The notes under the pieces were generated by a model. It did no database searches. It saw only the letters and a program-made list of their open reading frames with translations, and had not been told where the DNA came from. From Nitrospirota bacterium (GTDB lineage: Bacteria > Nitrospirota_A > Leptospirillia > Leptospirillales > Leptospirillaceae), in assembly GCA_021844275.1 (NCBI GenBank), contig JAKBTR010000082.1, positions 52,957-116,956 on the forward strand: a DNA stretch of 64,000 bases, given 5' to 3'. The position numbers and the translations under genes are program-made. Shown piece by piece: positions 1 to 8,106 of the stretch (the first letter of the stretch is position 1; every line of letters begins with the position of its first letter).

Positions 1-303
1 GTAAGGGAAGATCTGGTCCACCTCCTGGGCGAAACATGCGCTTATTGTGACGGGAAGGGGTATACGAAATCTCTCAGAACCATTGCCTATGAGATACTCG
101 AAGAATTGAGAAGCGTTCCGCTGGGTGGACAGAATCCAAAGGAAAAGAAAGCGATCCTCTTCGTACATCCGGAGATACAGACTGTCCTCCAGGAGGAGGA
201 AAGAGATTTCCTTCAGGCAGTCGAACGGAAGATCCGGCGTCAGATCGTTATCAAGTCGGATCCCCTCTCGCACATAGAAGAGTTCTCCATCGTGGCTCCC
301 TAA
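1..303 (+). CDS. rng: Ribonuclease G/E family, C-terminal part (5' truncated by window)
   Basis: The reading frame is open from base 1 to the stop at 301-303, so only about the last 100 residues are present. The visible part has the CxxC zinc-link motif of the RNase E/G family (C13 and C16 of the fragment, in ETCAYCDGKG), followed by the usual small C-terminal domain ending in a segment like IKSDPLSHIEEFSI. In the family the zinc link joins subunits of the endoribonuclease that processes rRNA and turns over mRNA in the cytoplasm. The catalytic S1/DNase-like part lies outside the window. The ending right after the small domain, without a long acidic tail, fits RNase G rather than RNase E. Confidence 0.85.
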   Translation, partial: VREDLVHLLGETCAYCDGKGYTKSLRTIAYEILEELRSVPLGGQNPKEKKAILFVHPEIQTVLQEEERDFLQAVERKIRRQIVIKSDPLSHIEEFSIVAP

Positions 304-324
304 AAGGATCACGATGGAGAACTC
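280..324. terminator. 15-bp perfect inverted repeat at the convergent 3' ends of rng and a membrane gene
   Basis: GAGTTCTCCATCGTG (280-294) is the exact reverse complement of 310-324, with a 15-base loop that contains the rng stop codon (301-303). A third copy of the arm, AGTTCTC at 328-334, can compete for pairing with 317-323. No U-tract follows on either strand. The place between two convergent genes suits a bidirectional transcript-end hairpin; a classical intrinsic terminator is not shown. Confidence 0.5.
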
Positions 325-332
325 CACAGTTC

Positions 333-1175
333 TCAGGAGAGAATCTGGAGCCTTAAAAAGAGGAAATTCGAGAACGCTTGACCGAAAAGAATGAAGATCA
401 GTTCTACATAAAGAAGCCCTGTCGCCGCCTGTGTAGAATGCATCTTGACCGTCTTGAGTGCGAGGATCGTGATGACCGTTCCACCGACGATCCCTAAAAG
501 AATCCTTCCCCAGAGGTAAAGTCCGTCAAAATTCTCCAAAAGGAGGGCTTTCAGGTAGTCCGGGCTGGTCTTGATCATATAGCCCATTTCTGGAAGAGCC
601 AGCAATGCGACAAAGATCATGACTCCGGTCAGAACTCTGGTGAGAAAGAGGAGAGGTTCGATCGGCAGAGTCGGATTTGTCAGGTAGAAATGCCCAAGAT
701 TCATTGCGAGGAGTACCGCGCCAAGCAGAAACGCGGATCCCAGGATCGAGAGAACCGATAGGATGTTTGAAAGAGAGAGTCGCCAGTCCGGAGCCAGTGC
801 GAGAAATGTGCTTCCCAGTGAAAAAAGGTGAAGTGTGGCTGTCGCAATCAGGATTGGTCGGGAAAGAGGTTTTTGTTTTTCCCAATTGCCGAAATAGACG
901 ATGAGATTATAAAGGACCAGTGCGATTATTCCCACACCCAGAAACGTCATGGCGATTTGTCCGGGGCTGGATAACCCCAGGGACCTCAGATGCGAAAAGG
1001 TGGCCGGGCCCATGAAAAAAAAGGCCAGGCCGGAGAAAATCAGAAACAGGGTCCCGTGCAAGCGGTAAAACGTCCGGTTGACGCGGTTGAAACGGTAGAC
1101 AAAGCTCGTCAGATATAATCCCCCCGCGCAAGTTTGCAGGAGAAGAAGTCCAAATACATTGGGTTGGAATGTCAT
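333..1175 (-). CDS. Polytopic membrane protein of unknown function
   Basis: This 280-residue protein is very hydrophobic, with about seven or eight likely membrane segments spread over the whole length and no soluble domain. I do not recognise a family or catalytic motif. The start ATG overlaps the folB stop by four bases (ATGA type), so it is very probably translated together with folB and the CcmI-like gene upstream. A conserved-looking polar stretch, GHFYLTNPTLP around residue 160, lies between two membrane segments and may be functional. The context (folate enzyme plus a cytochrome-c-maturation-like domain) does not fix a role. Confidence 0.75.
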   Translation of the reverse strand: MTFQPNVFGLLLLQTCAGGLYLTSFVYRFNRVNRTFYRLHGTLFLIFSGLAFFFMGPATFSHLRSLGLSSPGQIAMTFLGVGIIALVLYNLIVYFGNWEKQKPLSRPILIATATLHLFSLGSTFLALAPDWRLSLSNILSVLSILGSAFLLGAVLLAMNLGHFYLTNPTLPIEPLLFLTRVLTGVMIFVALLALPEMGYMIKTSPDYLKALLLENFDGLYLWGRILLGIVGGTVITILALKTVKMHSTQAATGLLYVELIFILFGQAFSNFLFLRLQILS

Positions 1176-1567
1176 GGATAGTTCTCCGGAGTATAGGTGA
1201 TGGAAACCCCGATGGTTTCGGCAGACACGCCGATGACAGGAGGTGGAACTTTTTTCAGGAAAACCGAAATCGACCGGATTTCCGGATGTCGGCTGGCGAT
1301 TTTTTCTGCGATCATCCTGGAGAGTCTTTCCAGAAGAAATGGAGAATCTTTGATGCCGGCATGGAGAATGTCTTCGATGACGGCCGAATAATCAACCGTG
1401 TCCTGTATCCTGTCTGTACGGGAAGGATCATGATTTGGAAGGAAATGAAAGTCGATGTCGACTGAGCAAGACAGTATCTGTTCCTCCGTTCGTTCCTGGG
1501 GAAGGACTCCGACAACAGCTGCAAATCGAAGATCGCGAATCGAAATTCTGGCGCCTTCCGCTTTCAT
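1172..1567 (-). CDS. folB: Dihydroneopterin aldolase
   Basis: A 131-residue protein of the FolB family, close to the usual 115-130 residues. FolB cleaves 7,8-dihydroneopterin to 6-hydroxymethyl-7,8-dihydropterin and glycolaldehyde in folate synthesis. Recognisable family features are the N-terminal strand IRDLRFAAVVGVLPQER, the central DTVDYSAVIEDI segment and the ERLSRMIAEKIASRHPEIRSISVFLKK region with the C-terminal strand ending in a hydrophobic GVSITY. The gene overlaps its upstream neighbour by four bases and its downstream neighbour by four bases, so three minus-strand genes form one translational unit. Other folate genes are not in the window. Confidence 0.88.
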   Translation of the reverse strand: MKAEGARISIRDLRFAAVVGVLPQERTEEQILSCSVDIDFHFLPNHDPSRTDRIQDTVDYSAVIEDILHAGIKDSPFLLERLSRMIAEKIASRHPEIRSISVFLKKVPPPVIGVSAETIGVSITYTPENYP

Positions 1568-2019
1568 CTTCGGGGGGAGGGGGTATCAATCAACAAGTTG
1601 ACAGGAGGTCCTCCGACAGTTACTTCCCCATCGGTAGAACCAGTGTATGTGCCACTTGCAACGAGCGGAGATCCGGAGTCCAGTACAAGTCTGGCAACCA
1701 GACGAACGTTTCCCTTCAGGTCGATACCGGACAGCCTTACGTTTTCCTGAGTGATCCGGAAGGGAACCGGGAATGCCGGATGATAGAATTCCGCCAGGGC
1801 GACAGGCAAATATCCGGGAGAAGTCGATCCTTTCATATAAACGACGACCGTCAAGGTGCCATGCATCATCCAAAGAGGAACGTGAGGTCCCAGACGGACG
1901 ACTCCCGTAATCGTACTGGAAAGGTTTGTCGAGGAGGTTTTCCTGGAGCAACTGTTTCCTGTGACGGTTATAAAAAGAATCGTGCAGAGAAAAAAAAGGG
2001 AGCTGAAACGACGAAACAA
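1564..2019 (-). CDS. Exported protein with a CcmI/CycH-type C-terminal domain (start uncertain)
   Basis: The last 110 residues resemble the C-terminal periplasmic domain of cytochrome c maturation factors CcmI/CcmH: LTVVVYMKG, LPVALAEFYHPAFPVPFRIT, LVARLVLDSGSPLVASGTYTG and a final VNLLIDT. The frame stays open upstream to 2250, but that part has no family look. A TTG at 2019 gives a protein beginning FRRFSSLFFLCTILFITVTGNSC, a plausible membrane anchor or weak lipobox; this is the start chosen, about 151 residues. No strong ribosome site is visible, so the start is the weakest part of the call. It overlaps folB by four bases. The c-type cytochrome link is inference from the domain and from system II genes at 15-20 kb. 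Confidence 0.55.
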   Translation of the reverse strand: MFRRFSSLFFLCTILFITVTGNSCSRKTSSTNLSSTITGVVRLGPHVPLWMMHGTLTVVVYMKGSTSPGYLPVALAEFYHPAFPVPFRITQENVRLSGIDLKGNVRLVARLVLDSGSPLVASGTYTGSTDGEVTVGGPPVNLLIDTPSPRR

Positions 2020-2475
2020 AATCGAACCCCAGTCTGTGTTATCGCAAAATGCGAGAAAATAAGGATTCAGGTCTGAAAGATAAGAATAAGGAATAATGTG
2101 GGCCGATTGTAATACACATCCCTTGCGAACACAATGAAAAGCATGATGGCAATCCGACGACGGGTCAAAAGGGGCGAGGCACCTTGCATTCTGAAAGTTT
2201 ACAAGGTTATGATGGAAGACCTTAGCATGGCAAAGATATGCCGAGACCATGGCTTTGTTCAGGGGCGAAACGGGCTTCCTGTTGTTTTGGGTCGACAGCC
2301 ATCAAGGCAAGGTCCTGAAAAGGTAAGGATATGATTCACCGGGAAGGGGTACCGGATTCTTTCCGGAGGGAATCGAAACCCGGTTTCCGGGAAGGGACTA
2401 GTAAGTTCCCTGTAAAAATCCACTTAAGACGACAAACGTAAAATTCGATTGAACTGCAATGAGGAGGTTGCTTGC
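2020..2475. other. 456-base gap without a supported gene
   Basis: It separates the minus-strand folB group from the plus-strand ferredoxin and should hold divergent promoters. I could not find a -35/-10 pair good enough to report. Short inverted repeats occur around 2350-2395 (CCGGTTTCCGG-like). A 66-codon frame at 2134-2334 has no ribosome site and no recognisable protein, and is not called. Confidence 0.5.
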
Positions 2476-2730
2476 ATGTCTTTGAAAATTGCTGATAACT
2501 GTATTTCCTGCGGAGCCTGCCTTCCAGAATGTCCGAACGATGCGATCAGCGAAGGGGATCCGCTTTATATCATTGATCCGGAGCTTTGTACGGAATGTGT
2601 CGGGTTCCATGAAGATCCGCAGTGTGCAGCGGTTTGTCCTATCGACGAATGCTGTATCCTGGATCCGGAATATCAGGAAACCCAGGAGGAGTTGCTTGCA
2701 AAGAAAGCCCGAATTCATCCGGAGGGCTGA
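2476..2730 (+). CDS. 2[4Fe-4S] ferredoxin, YfhL-like
   Basis: An 84-residue bacterial-type ferredoxin. The first cluster motif is CISCGACLPECP and the second is CTECVGFHEDPQCAAVCP, with the insertion between the second and third cysteines typical of the YfhL/Alvin-type ferredoxins. The ATG at 2476 was chosen because GAGGAGG lies just upstream at 2461-2467 and the protein then starts MSLKIADNC as in the family; an earlier start at 2449 would bury the ribosome site. It is a low-potential cytoplasmic electron carrier. The next gene, 37 bases on, is a radical SAM protein, so the ferredoxin may supply its reducing electron. Confidence 0.9.
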   Translation: MSLKIADNCISCGACLPECPNDAISEGDPLYIIDPELCTECVGFHEDPQCAAVCPIDECCILDPEYQETQEELLAKKARIHPEG

Positions 2731-2767
2731 CGAGCGCAGGAGACAGAACAAGACGGGGGAATATCCT

Positions 2768-4648
2768 ATGAGAAAAAGGAAATTTGTTCTCGTTGAACCA
2801 AAGTCCACGCACCTTCATGTTTACAGTCGATATACGATACCCCGGCTTGGAGTGATCCTGCTGGGGACAATGTTGCGTGACAGGGGTTGGGATGTAAGGG
2901 TTTATATTGAAGATGTTTCCCCCGTCGATATGAATGAAGTTCTGTCCGCCGATATCGTTGGGATCTCTACCCTCACGTCTACGGCACCCCAGTCATACAA
3001 GTTAGGAGAAATGGTTCGGAGCAAGGGTATCCCTGTCATCATGGGGGGAACGCATGTAACCTTCTGCCCGGATGAAGCCCTTGACTATTCGGACTATGTC
3101 GTGCGGGGGGAAGGTGAAGAGACCCTCTTTGAGTTGCTCGAGGCCATGGATGGAAAGGGACCCTTTGACAAGATCCTCGGATTATCTTTCTGGAAATCCG
3201 GAAAAAAGGTCCACACTCCGGACCGACCGCTGAAAGAAGATCTCGATTCCAATCCGGTTCCGGATTACAGTCTGGTTGAGGGGTGGAGCAGTAACGCCAT
3301 CATTTCCATCGCAACGTCAAGAGGTTGTCCCTTTACATGCACATTCTGTTCTGTGCCCGGGATGTACGGGCATGGATTCCGGATGCATTCCATTGAACGC
3401 GTGATAGAGGAAATCCGGGTCAATAACCCCCAGTATGTTTTCTTCGCAGACGACCTCTTTACGGCAAACAGAAAACGAACCAAAGATCTTTTGCGCAGAA
3501 TGATTGAAGAAGGTCTGACGCCACAATGGGGGGCCCAGGTCCGCATCGAAACGGCGTTTGATCCCGAATTGCTGACACTTATGAAAGAAAGTAACTGTTT
3601 TAATGTTTTTGTCGGTTTCGAGTCGATAAATCCGAAGACTCTCGATCTTTTCAACAAGCGCCAGACGTATGAAAAGATTGTGGCAAGCATCAAGAAGTTC
3701 AAGGAAGCCGGAATTCGCATTCACGGAATGTTTGTTGTGGGTTCGGATGCGGACGACAAGGAAACGATATATGAAACCAGTCGTTTTGCAAGGGAGTATG
3801 GTCTGGAAACCATCCAGCTCATGATCCTGACCCCATTGCCGGGTTCGCCGGATTACGACCAGTTTTACGCAACGGGAAACAGGGAATTGCTCAGCAGGGA
3901 CTGGAGCCTCTATGACGGTCACCACGCCGTGTACCGACCGAAGAACATGACGGCGTATGAGCTGAACGTTGCGGCGATCGATGCCATGGAAGAGTTCTAT
4001 TCTTGGAAAACCATCTTCGGCTCTGTTATGAGAAAAGATCTTATTTCTGTGATCATCCAGACGTCGTCCAAGAATCTTCTGAAGGAATGGAAAAAAGAAA
4101 ACCGGGATTACATACAAAGTCTTCGGGATCAGGTTTTTGACAAGGCGAAAGAAGTGGCTGTTCACAGGGACATCAAGCTTTCCTACCGCATTGGTGTACC
4201 CCGGTTTATTCTTGATGCGGAAATCGGGAAGTCCTTGACAAGCTTTTTGACGGAGCTGGGAATTTCGGTCGTGCCTTTTGCTGCATCGGCCCATTCATTT
4301 CCTGCAGGATTTCCTTCCAGACTGGACTGGCTCAGGGGAAAAGTCGATTGTATTGTCATACCTGTCATGGACAGGGCGGGACAAGGACAGGAAGAGATTT
4401 ATGAAAAGGTTCAGCGTCTCTGGAAAACACTTTCCCGCCAGAAAGAGGATCTTCCTGCAATGGTCAAGTTGTTTCTGGACCGACAGGACGGTTCCCTTTA
4501 TTCATCAATGGCCCAGATTGCCGGCATCTTTACGAAGGATCTGGACAAGGTTAACAAAGCGTATCGTTCGATCATTCCCTCCCTTTCCGGGAGTGACATC
4601 CTTTCCCATGCTCCGGTAGAATCAAAGCCGGTTATCTTGAGGGTCTAG
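2768..4648 (+). CDS. Radical SAM protein with N-terminal B12-binding-type domain
   Basis: A 626-residue protein. The first 130 residues form a Rossmann-like cobalamin-binding-type domain (GVILLGTMLRDRGWDV, GISTLTSTAPQSYKLG, IMGGTHVTF, VRGEGEETL), although no DxHxxG signature is visible. The radical SAM core follows with CxxxCxxC at C187, C191 and C194 in SRGCPFTCTFC. Residues from about 450 on are a helical C-terminal region I do not recognise. ATG 2768 was chosen for the GGGGGAA ribosome site; the frame is open further up but overlaps the ferredoxin out of frame. Substrate unknown. Position between a ferredoxin and rplM-rpsI suggests a housekeeping role, but that is inference. Confidence 0.85.
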   Translation: MRKRKFVLVEPKSTHLHVYSRYTIPRLGVILLGTMLRDRGWDVRVYIEDVSPVDMNEVLSADIVGISTLTSTAPQSYKLGEMVRSKGIPVIMGGTHVTFCPDEALDYSDYVVRGEGEETLFELLEAMDGKGPFDKILGLSFWKSGKKVHTPDRPLKEDLDSNPVPDYSLVEGWSSNAIISIATSRGCPFTCTFCSVPGMYGHGFRMHSIERVIEEIRVNNPQYVFFADDLFTANRKRTKDLLRRMIEEGLTPQWGAQVRIETAFDPELLTLMKESNCFNVFVGFESINPKTLDLFNKRQTYEKIVASIKKFKEAGIRIHGMFVVGSDADDKETIYETSRFAREYGLETIQLMILTPLPGSPDYDQFYATGNRELLSRDWSLYDGHHAVYRPKNMTAYELNVAAIDAMEEFYSWKTIFGSVMRKDLISVIIQTSSKNLLKEWKKENRDYIQSLRDQVFDKAKEVAVHRDIKLSYRIGVPRFILDAEIGKSLTSFLTELGISVVPFAASAHSFPAGFPSRLDWLRGKVDCIVIPVMDRAGQGQEEIYEKVQRLWKTLSRQKEDLPAMVKLFLDRQDGSLYSSMAQIAGIFTKDLDKVNKAYRSIIPSLSGSDILSHAPVESKPVILRV

Positions 4649-4676
4649 GTCGAACAGGGAGGAATACGAAAAGAAG

Positions 4677-5132
4677 ATGGAAAAGTCAACGCGCATTGCT
4701 TCACCCAGCGAAGTCGGTGAGAAAAAATGGTTTTTGATCGATGCAGCGGGGAAGACAGTTGGAAAAGTGAGTGTGGAAGTGTCCAGGATTCTTCGGGGAA
4801 AAGGGAAGGTCTGCTTCACCTCCCATCAGGATCTGGGGGATTACGTGGTCGTGATCAATGCCGGAAAAGTTGTTCTGACCGGCAACAAGCTAACGGACAA
4901 AATGTATTACCGGCACAGTGGATATCCTGGCGGATTCAGGGAGGAACGAGCCAAGGATGTGATTGAGCGCAAGCCTGAAACGATATTGATGCATTCTGTC
5001 AAGGGGATGTTGCCGAAGAACAAGCTGGCAAAGCTCTATATGACCCGGTTGCGTGTTTTCCCCGGTTCAGAACATCAACATGTAGCCCAGTCCCCGATCG
5101 AGGTCAGACTTGGAGGACGTCATGGAGCGTGA
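4677..5132 (+). CDS. rplM: 50S ribosomal protein L13
   Basis: A 151-residue L13 of the large subunit. Family features: [14 protein letters not shown] near the start, the [18 protein letters not shown] segment, [10 protein letters not shown], the [25 protein letters not shown] block and a C-terminal tail. It has an N-terminal extension of about ten residues compared with the shortest L13s. AGGGAGGAA 15 bases upstream serves as ribosome site. The 3' end overlaps the rpsI start, the conserved rplM-rpsI arrangement. Confidence 0.97.
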   Translation: MEKSTRIASPSEVGEKKWFLIDAAGKTVGKVSVEVSRILRGKGKVCFTSHQDLGDYVVVINAGKVVLTGNKLTDKMYYRHSGYPGGFREERAKDVIERKPETILMHSVKGMLPKNKLAKLYMTRLRVFPGSEHQHVAQSPIEVRLGGRHGA

Positions 5133-5529
5133 AACATTGGAAGAAAATCGATCAAATGCGACCGGTAAAAGGAAAACAGCCATTGCAAGAGTGAGAGTTC
5201 AAGCCGGTTCTGGTCAGATCCGCATCAATGACCGATCACTTGAAGAGTATTTCCCCCGTACGATATGGTCCAATCAGGTGAAGGCGCCTCTTGAAATCAC
5301 CAATATGCTTTCCCGGATTGATGTGTTTGCGCGCGTGACGGGCGGTGGTTTGACGGGACAGGCAGAAGCCATCCGGCACGGGATTTCCCGGGCGTTGCTT
5401 GAAATCAATCCCGAACTTCGGGAATCTTTGAAGAAAGAGGGATTCCTGACAAGGGATCCCCGAATCAAAGAACGAAAAAAATACGGGCAAAAAGGTGCCC
5501 GGAAGAGATTCCAGTTCTCCAAGCGTTAA
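5122..5529 (+). CDS. rpsI: 30S ribosomal protein S9
   Basis: A 135-residue S9. The family hallmarks are [22 protein letters not shown], the [23 protein letters not shown] block and the basic C-terminus [17 protein letters not shown], whose last arginine reaches into the ribosomal P site. ATG 5122 is chosen because TGGAGG lies 5 bases upstream; a TTG at 5110 is in frame but badly placed. The start overlaps rplM by 11 bases, so the two are translationally coupled. A strong terminator follows 20 bases after the stop. Confidence 0.97.
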   Translation: MERETLEENRSNATGKRKTAIARVRVQAGSGQIRINDRSLEEYFPRTIWSNQVKAPLEITNMLSRIDVFARVTGGGLTGQAEAIRHGISRALLEINPELRESLKKEGFLTRDPRIKERKKYGQKGARKRFQFSKR

Positions 5530-5550
5530 GTCGATGTAGGAATCATACGA

Positions 5551-5580
5551 AAGGGAGGTGGAAAACCTCCCTTTTTTTTT
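5551..5580 (+). terminator. Rho-independent terminator after rpsI
   Basis: GGGAGGT and ACCTCCC form a perfect stem with a short GGAAA-type loop, followed by a run of ten T. This ends the ribosomal protein transcript just before argC, and leaves argC only 27 bases for a promoter of its own, so argC may depend on partial read-through. Confidence 0.92.
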
Positions 5581-5607
5581 GCGGACGAATGAAAAGGAAT
5601 TCCTTCT

Positions 5608-6636
5608 GTGAGTTTACTGAAGATTGGAATTGCAGGGGCATCCGGATATGGTGGTGGGGAATTGTTGCGTCTTCTTCATTTCCATCCGGAAGTTGAAATC
5701 GTCCACCTGGCTGCAGATAGCCGTGCAGGGGAATCGGTCGAATCCGTTTTCCCGCATCTTTCTATTTCCGGTTTTATGGAAAAACACCCGACGGATGAAC
5801 CCTGGAAAGATGTTCAAATCCTTTTTACAGCTCTTCCGGCTGGTGAAAGTGCAAAGATTGCGAAACTCTATCGGGATCAGGATGTTCGGATCATCGATCT
5901 GGGAGCGGATTTCCGATTCCGTTCATCTCGTCGTTTCTCCGAGATATACAAAATCCCCCATCCTTATCCCGAGGGTTTGCCGGATGCAACATACGCATTG
6001 GTGGAGTGGAACCGGGAGGCGATAAGAAAAGCCAAAATACTGGCCTGCCCCGGGTGTTATCCGACCGGGACGTTGATGGGGCTGCTCCCGTTTGTACGGA
6101 AGGGTCTGTTGACAGAGAGTAAAGTCTTTGTGGATGGAAAATCCGGTGTGTCCGGGGCCGGTCGGGGTTTGTCGCTGGATACCCATTTTCCGGAAATCGC
6201 CGAAAACATGAAGTCCTACAAGCCGTTCTCCCATCGGCATGGGCCTGAGATGGAAGAAGCCGTGGAATGCCTTTTCGAGAGTCACTTGAATATTCTTTTC
6301 GTTCCACATCTGATCCCGATTAACAGAGGTCTTCTCTCTTCGATCTATTTGAGTTTTGACAGGGTAGTTCCCGAGGATGAATCCTGGGAGATCTTGCGGG
6401 AATGTTATACAAAGGAGAAGAGTGTTCATTTGACGAACGAACCTCCTTCAACAGCGATGGTCCGTGGAACGAACAGGACAGCGATCACCGTTCGTTCCAT
6501 CGGAAAATCGGCTGTCGTCGAGACCGCGATCGACAATTTACTTAAAGGGGCCGCAGGACAGGCGGTTCAGACCATGAATCTGATTCAGGGCTGGGAAGAG
6601 TCGAAAGGACTGCCCCTTGCCGGGGGATTCCCCTGA
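5608..6636 (+). CDS. argC: N-acetyl-gamma-glutamyl-phosphate reductase
   Basis: A 342-residue ArgC, the third enzyme of arginine synthesis: NADPH-dependent reduction of N-acetylglutamyl phosphate to the semialdehyde. Visible: the nucleotide-binding GIAGASGYGGGELLRLL at the N-terminus, the catalytic cysteine C150 in ACPGCYPTG, and the SGVSGAGRG and FSHRHGPEMEEA blocks with the catalytic histidine region. The GTG at 5608 has AAAAGGA upstream. It precedes argJ with 39 bases between. The other arginine genes of the window (argDFGH) are 31 kb away and argB is absent here. Confidence 0.96.
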   Translation: MSLLKIGIAGASGYGGGELLRLLHFHPEVEIVHLAADSRAGESVESVFPHLSISGFMEKHPTDEPWKDVQILFTALPAGESAKIAKLYRDQDVRIIDLGADFRFRSSRRFSEIYKIPHPYPEGLPDATYALVEWNREAIRKAKILACPGCYPTGTLMGLLPFVRKGLLTESKVFVDGKSGVSGAGRGLSLDTHFPEIAENMKSYKPFSHRHGPEMEEAVECLFESHLNILFVPHLIPINRGLLSSIYLSFDRVVPEDESWEILRECYTKEKSVHLTNEPPSTAMVRGTNRTAITVRSIGKSAVVETAIDNLLKGAAGQAVQTMNLIQGWEESKGLPLAGGFP

Positions 6637-6675
6637 GAGTGCAGTCTCAGAGAGTGAACGTATTGAGGAGATCAA

Positions 6676-7890
6676 TTGGCACGGAAAATACAGGGAGGGA
6701 TTACATTCCCTAAAGGGTTTCAGGCGAACGGATTGTATTCAGGAATCAAGTCGAACCGGAAATTAGATCTCGCATTGATTGTTTCCGATGTGGACGCGGA
6801 AGCGGCAGGTCTCTTTACGACAAACCGGATCAAAGCTGCTCCTGTCAGTCTTTCGCAGAGGAGAATCCGAGGCGGGCAAGCACGTGCCATTCTTGTCAAT
6901 AGCGGCAATGCGAACGCCTGTACCGGCGATGCAGGAATGCAAGATGCTCTTCGGATGACGGAAAAGGTCTCCCAGTTTCTGACGTGCACTGCCCGAAAGA
7001 TTCTTTGCGCATCCACAGGAGTCATTGGTCGCCCACTTCCAGTGAATAACATTCTCGAAGTGATTCCCGATCTTGTTGCGGGGGGATCTCCGTACAAAAA
7101 TATGGAATGCGCAAAGGCCATCATGACGACCGACACCTATCCGAAAGAGGCTCAAGCAGAGTTTCAATGTTCCGGATTCCCGGTTCGGATAGGCGGGATC
7201 GCCAAGGGGGTGGGAATGATTCATCCTCAGATGGCGACGATGCTGGTTTTCTTGACGAGTGACGCAAACATTTCCCGGGAAGCACTGAAAGCCGCTCTCC
7301 AGACGGTCGTCGACCGCAACTTCCACACATTGTCCGTGGACGGAGAGACCAGTACGAATGACAGCGTCATCATTCTGTCAAACGGGTGTGCCGGAAATCC
7401 AAAAATTCAGAAAGGCACTCCGGCGTATGCCGATTTTATCGAATCCCTGGATGGCGTTTGTCAAAAACTGAGAGAACTTCTCGTTCATGATGGAGAGGGG
7501 GCGACGAAATTTATTCATATTTCAGTCCAGGGAGCCAAGTCCCGAACCGATGCGAAAAAAGTGGCGGCGTCGATTGCAAAAAGCATTCTGGTGAAGACGG
7601 CTTTTTTTGGAGAAGACGTCAACTGGGGGCGAATCATGGTTGCTATCGGGAACGCAGGAGTCGTTGTCAGAGAAGAGAAAATTGATATTTCGGTCGGGGA
7701 TGTCTCGCTGGTTCATCATGGTATCGGAATGGGAGAGGCCCAGGAAGAAAAAGCTCTCGAAGTGATGAAAGGTAAAGAAATTCACCTTTCTGTCTCCCTT
7801 GGAATGGGTCCCATGACGGCGGAATACTGGACGACGGATCTGAGCTATGAATATGTCCGAATCAATGCCGGATACAAAGGAAGAACCTAG
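6676..7890 (+). CDS. argJ: Bifunctional glutamate N-acetyltransferase / N-acetylglutamate synthase
   Basis: A 404-residue ArgJ that recycles the acetyl group from N-acetylornithine to glutamate. The autocleavage site is visible as PQMATML, with cleavage expected between A187 and T188, the new N-terminal threonine being the nucleophile; the preceding KGVGMI is also conserved. HDGEGATKF and the C-terminal ending TAEYWTTDLSYEYVRINAGYKG are family features. The start is TTG with TGAGGAG upstream. Having ArgJ rather than ArgA/ArgE means a cyclic arginine pathway. Confidence 0.96.
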   Translation: MARKIQGGITFPKGFQANGLYSGIKSNRKLDLALIVSDVDAEAAGLFTTNRIKAAPVSLSQRRIRGGQARAILVNSGNANACTGDAGMQDALRMTEKVSQFLTCTARKILCASTGVIGRPLPVNNILEVIPDLVAGGSPYKNMECAKAIMTTDTYPKEAQAEFQCSGFPVRIGGIAKGVGMIHPQMATMLVFLTSDANISREALKAALQTVVDRNFHTLSVDGETSTNDSVIILSNGCAGNPKIQKGTPAYADFIESLDGVCQKLRELLVHDGEGATKFIHISVQGAKSRTDAKKVAASIAKSILVKTAFFGEDVNWGRIMVAIGNAGVVVREEKIDISVGDVSLVHHGIGMGEAQEEKALEVMKGKEIHLSVSLGMGPMTAEYWTTDLSYEYVRINAGYKGRT

Positions 7891-8106
7891 TCCATTGATT
7901 TCAGTTCCATAATATCTGATCATAAAGAGATTTCAGTTTCTGGAAGCGACTCAACTCCGTCTGTCCGGACAGGCCTTTCCGATTTGCCGGAAAGAAGATG
8001 GGGTCGCTCCTTCCTGACCTCTTCCAGAGCATTGAGGAGTCGCGGGAGGAAGAAGGAGCGTGCTGTTCCGGGCAAGGTTAAACCCCGTGTCAAGGAGAAT
8101 ATGGTT
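7891..8106 (+). promoter_or_regulatory. Long structured leader of rpsB with competing helices
   Basis: 216 bases separate argJ from the rpsB start. Three helices can be drawn: 7946-7952 (GCGACTC) with 8037-8043; 7945-7950 (AGCGAC) with 8003-8008; and 8005-8013 (CGCTCCTTC) with 8052-8060. The first two exclude each other, and the CTCCTT at 8008-8013 can also pair with the ribosome site AAGGAG at 8092-8097. The palindrome CTGTCCGGACAG at 7961-7972 can form a hairpin. Ribosomal protein operons are often autoregulated through such leaders; that this one responds to S2 is inference. Confidence 0.5.

Noticed and set aside
1435..2076. 213-codon plus-strand frame opposite folB and the CcmI-like gene
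   Set aside because: It is antisense to recognisable proteins and its product has no family pattern.
2134..2334. 66-codon plus-strand frame in the gap before the ferredoxin
   Set aside because: No ribosome site, no recognisable protein, composition unlike the neighbours.
2489..2767. Upstream extension of the radical SAM gene
   Set aside because: It lies out of frame over the ferredoxin; ATG 2768 has a good ribosome site and the family start.
5581..5607. Arginine operator (ARG box) or promoter before argC
   Set aside because: Only 27 bases separate the terminator from the argC start and no recognisable box or -35/-10 pair fits.
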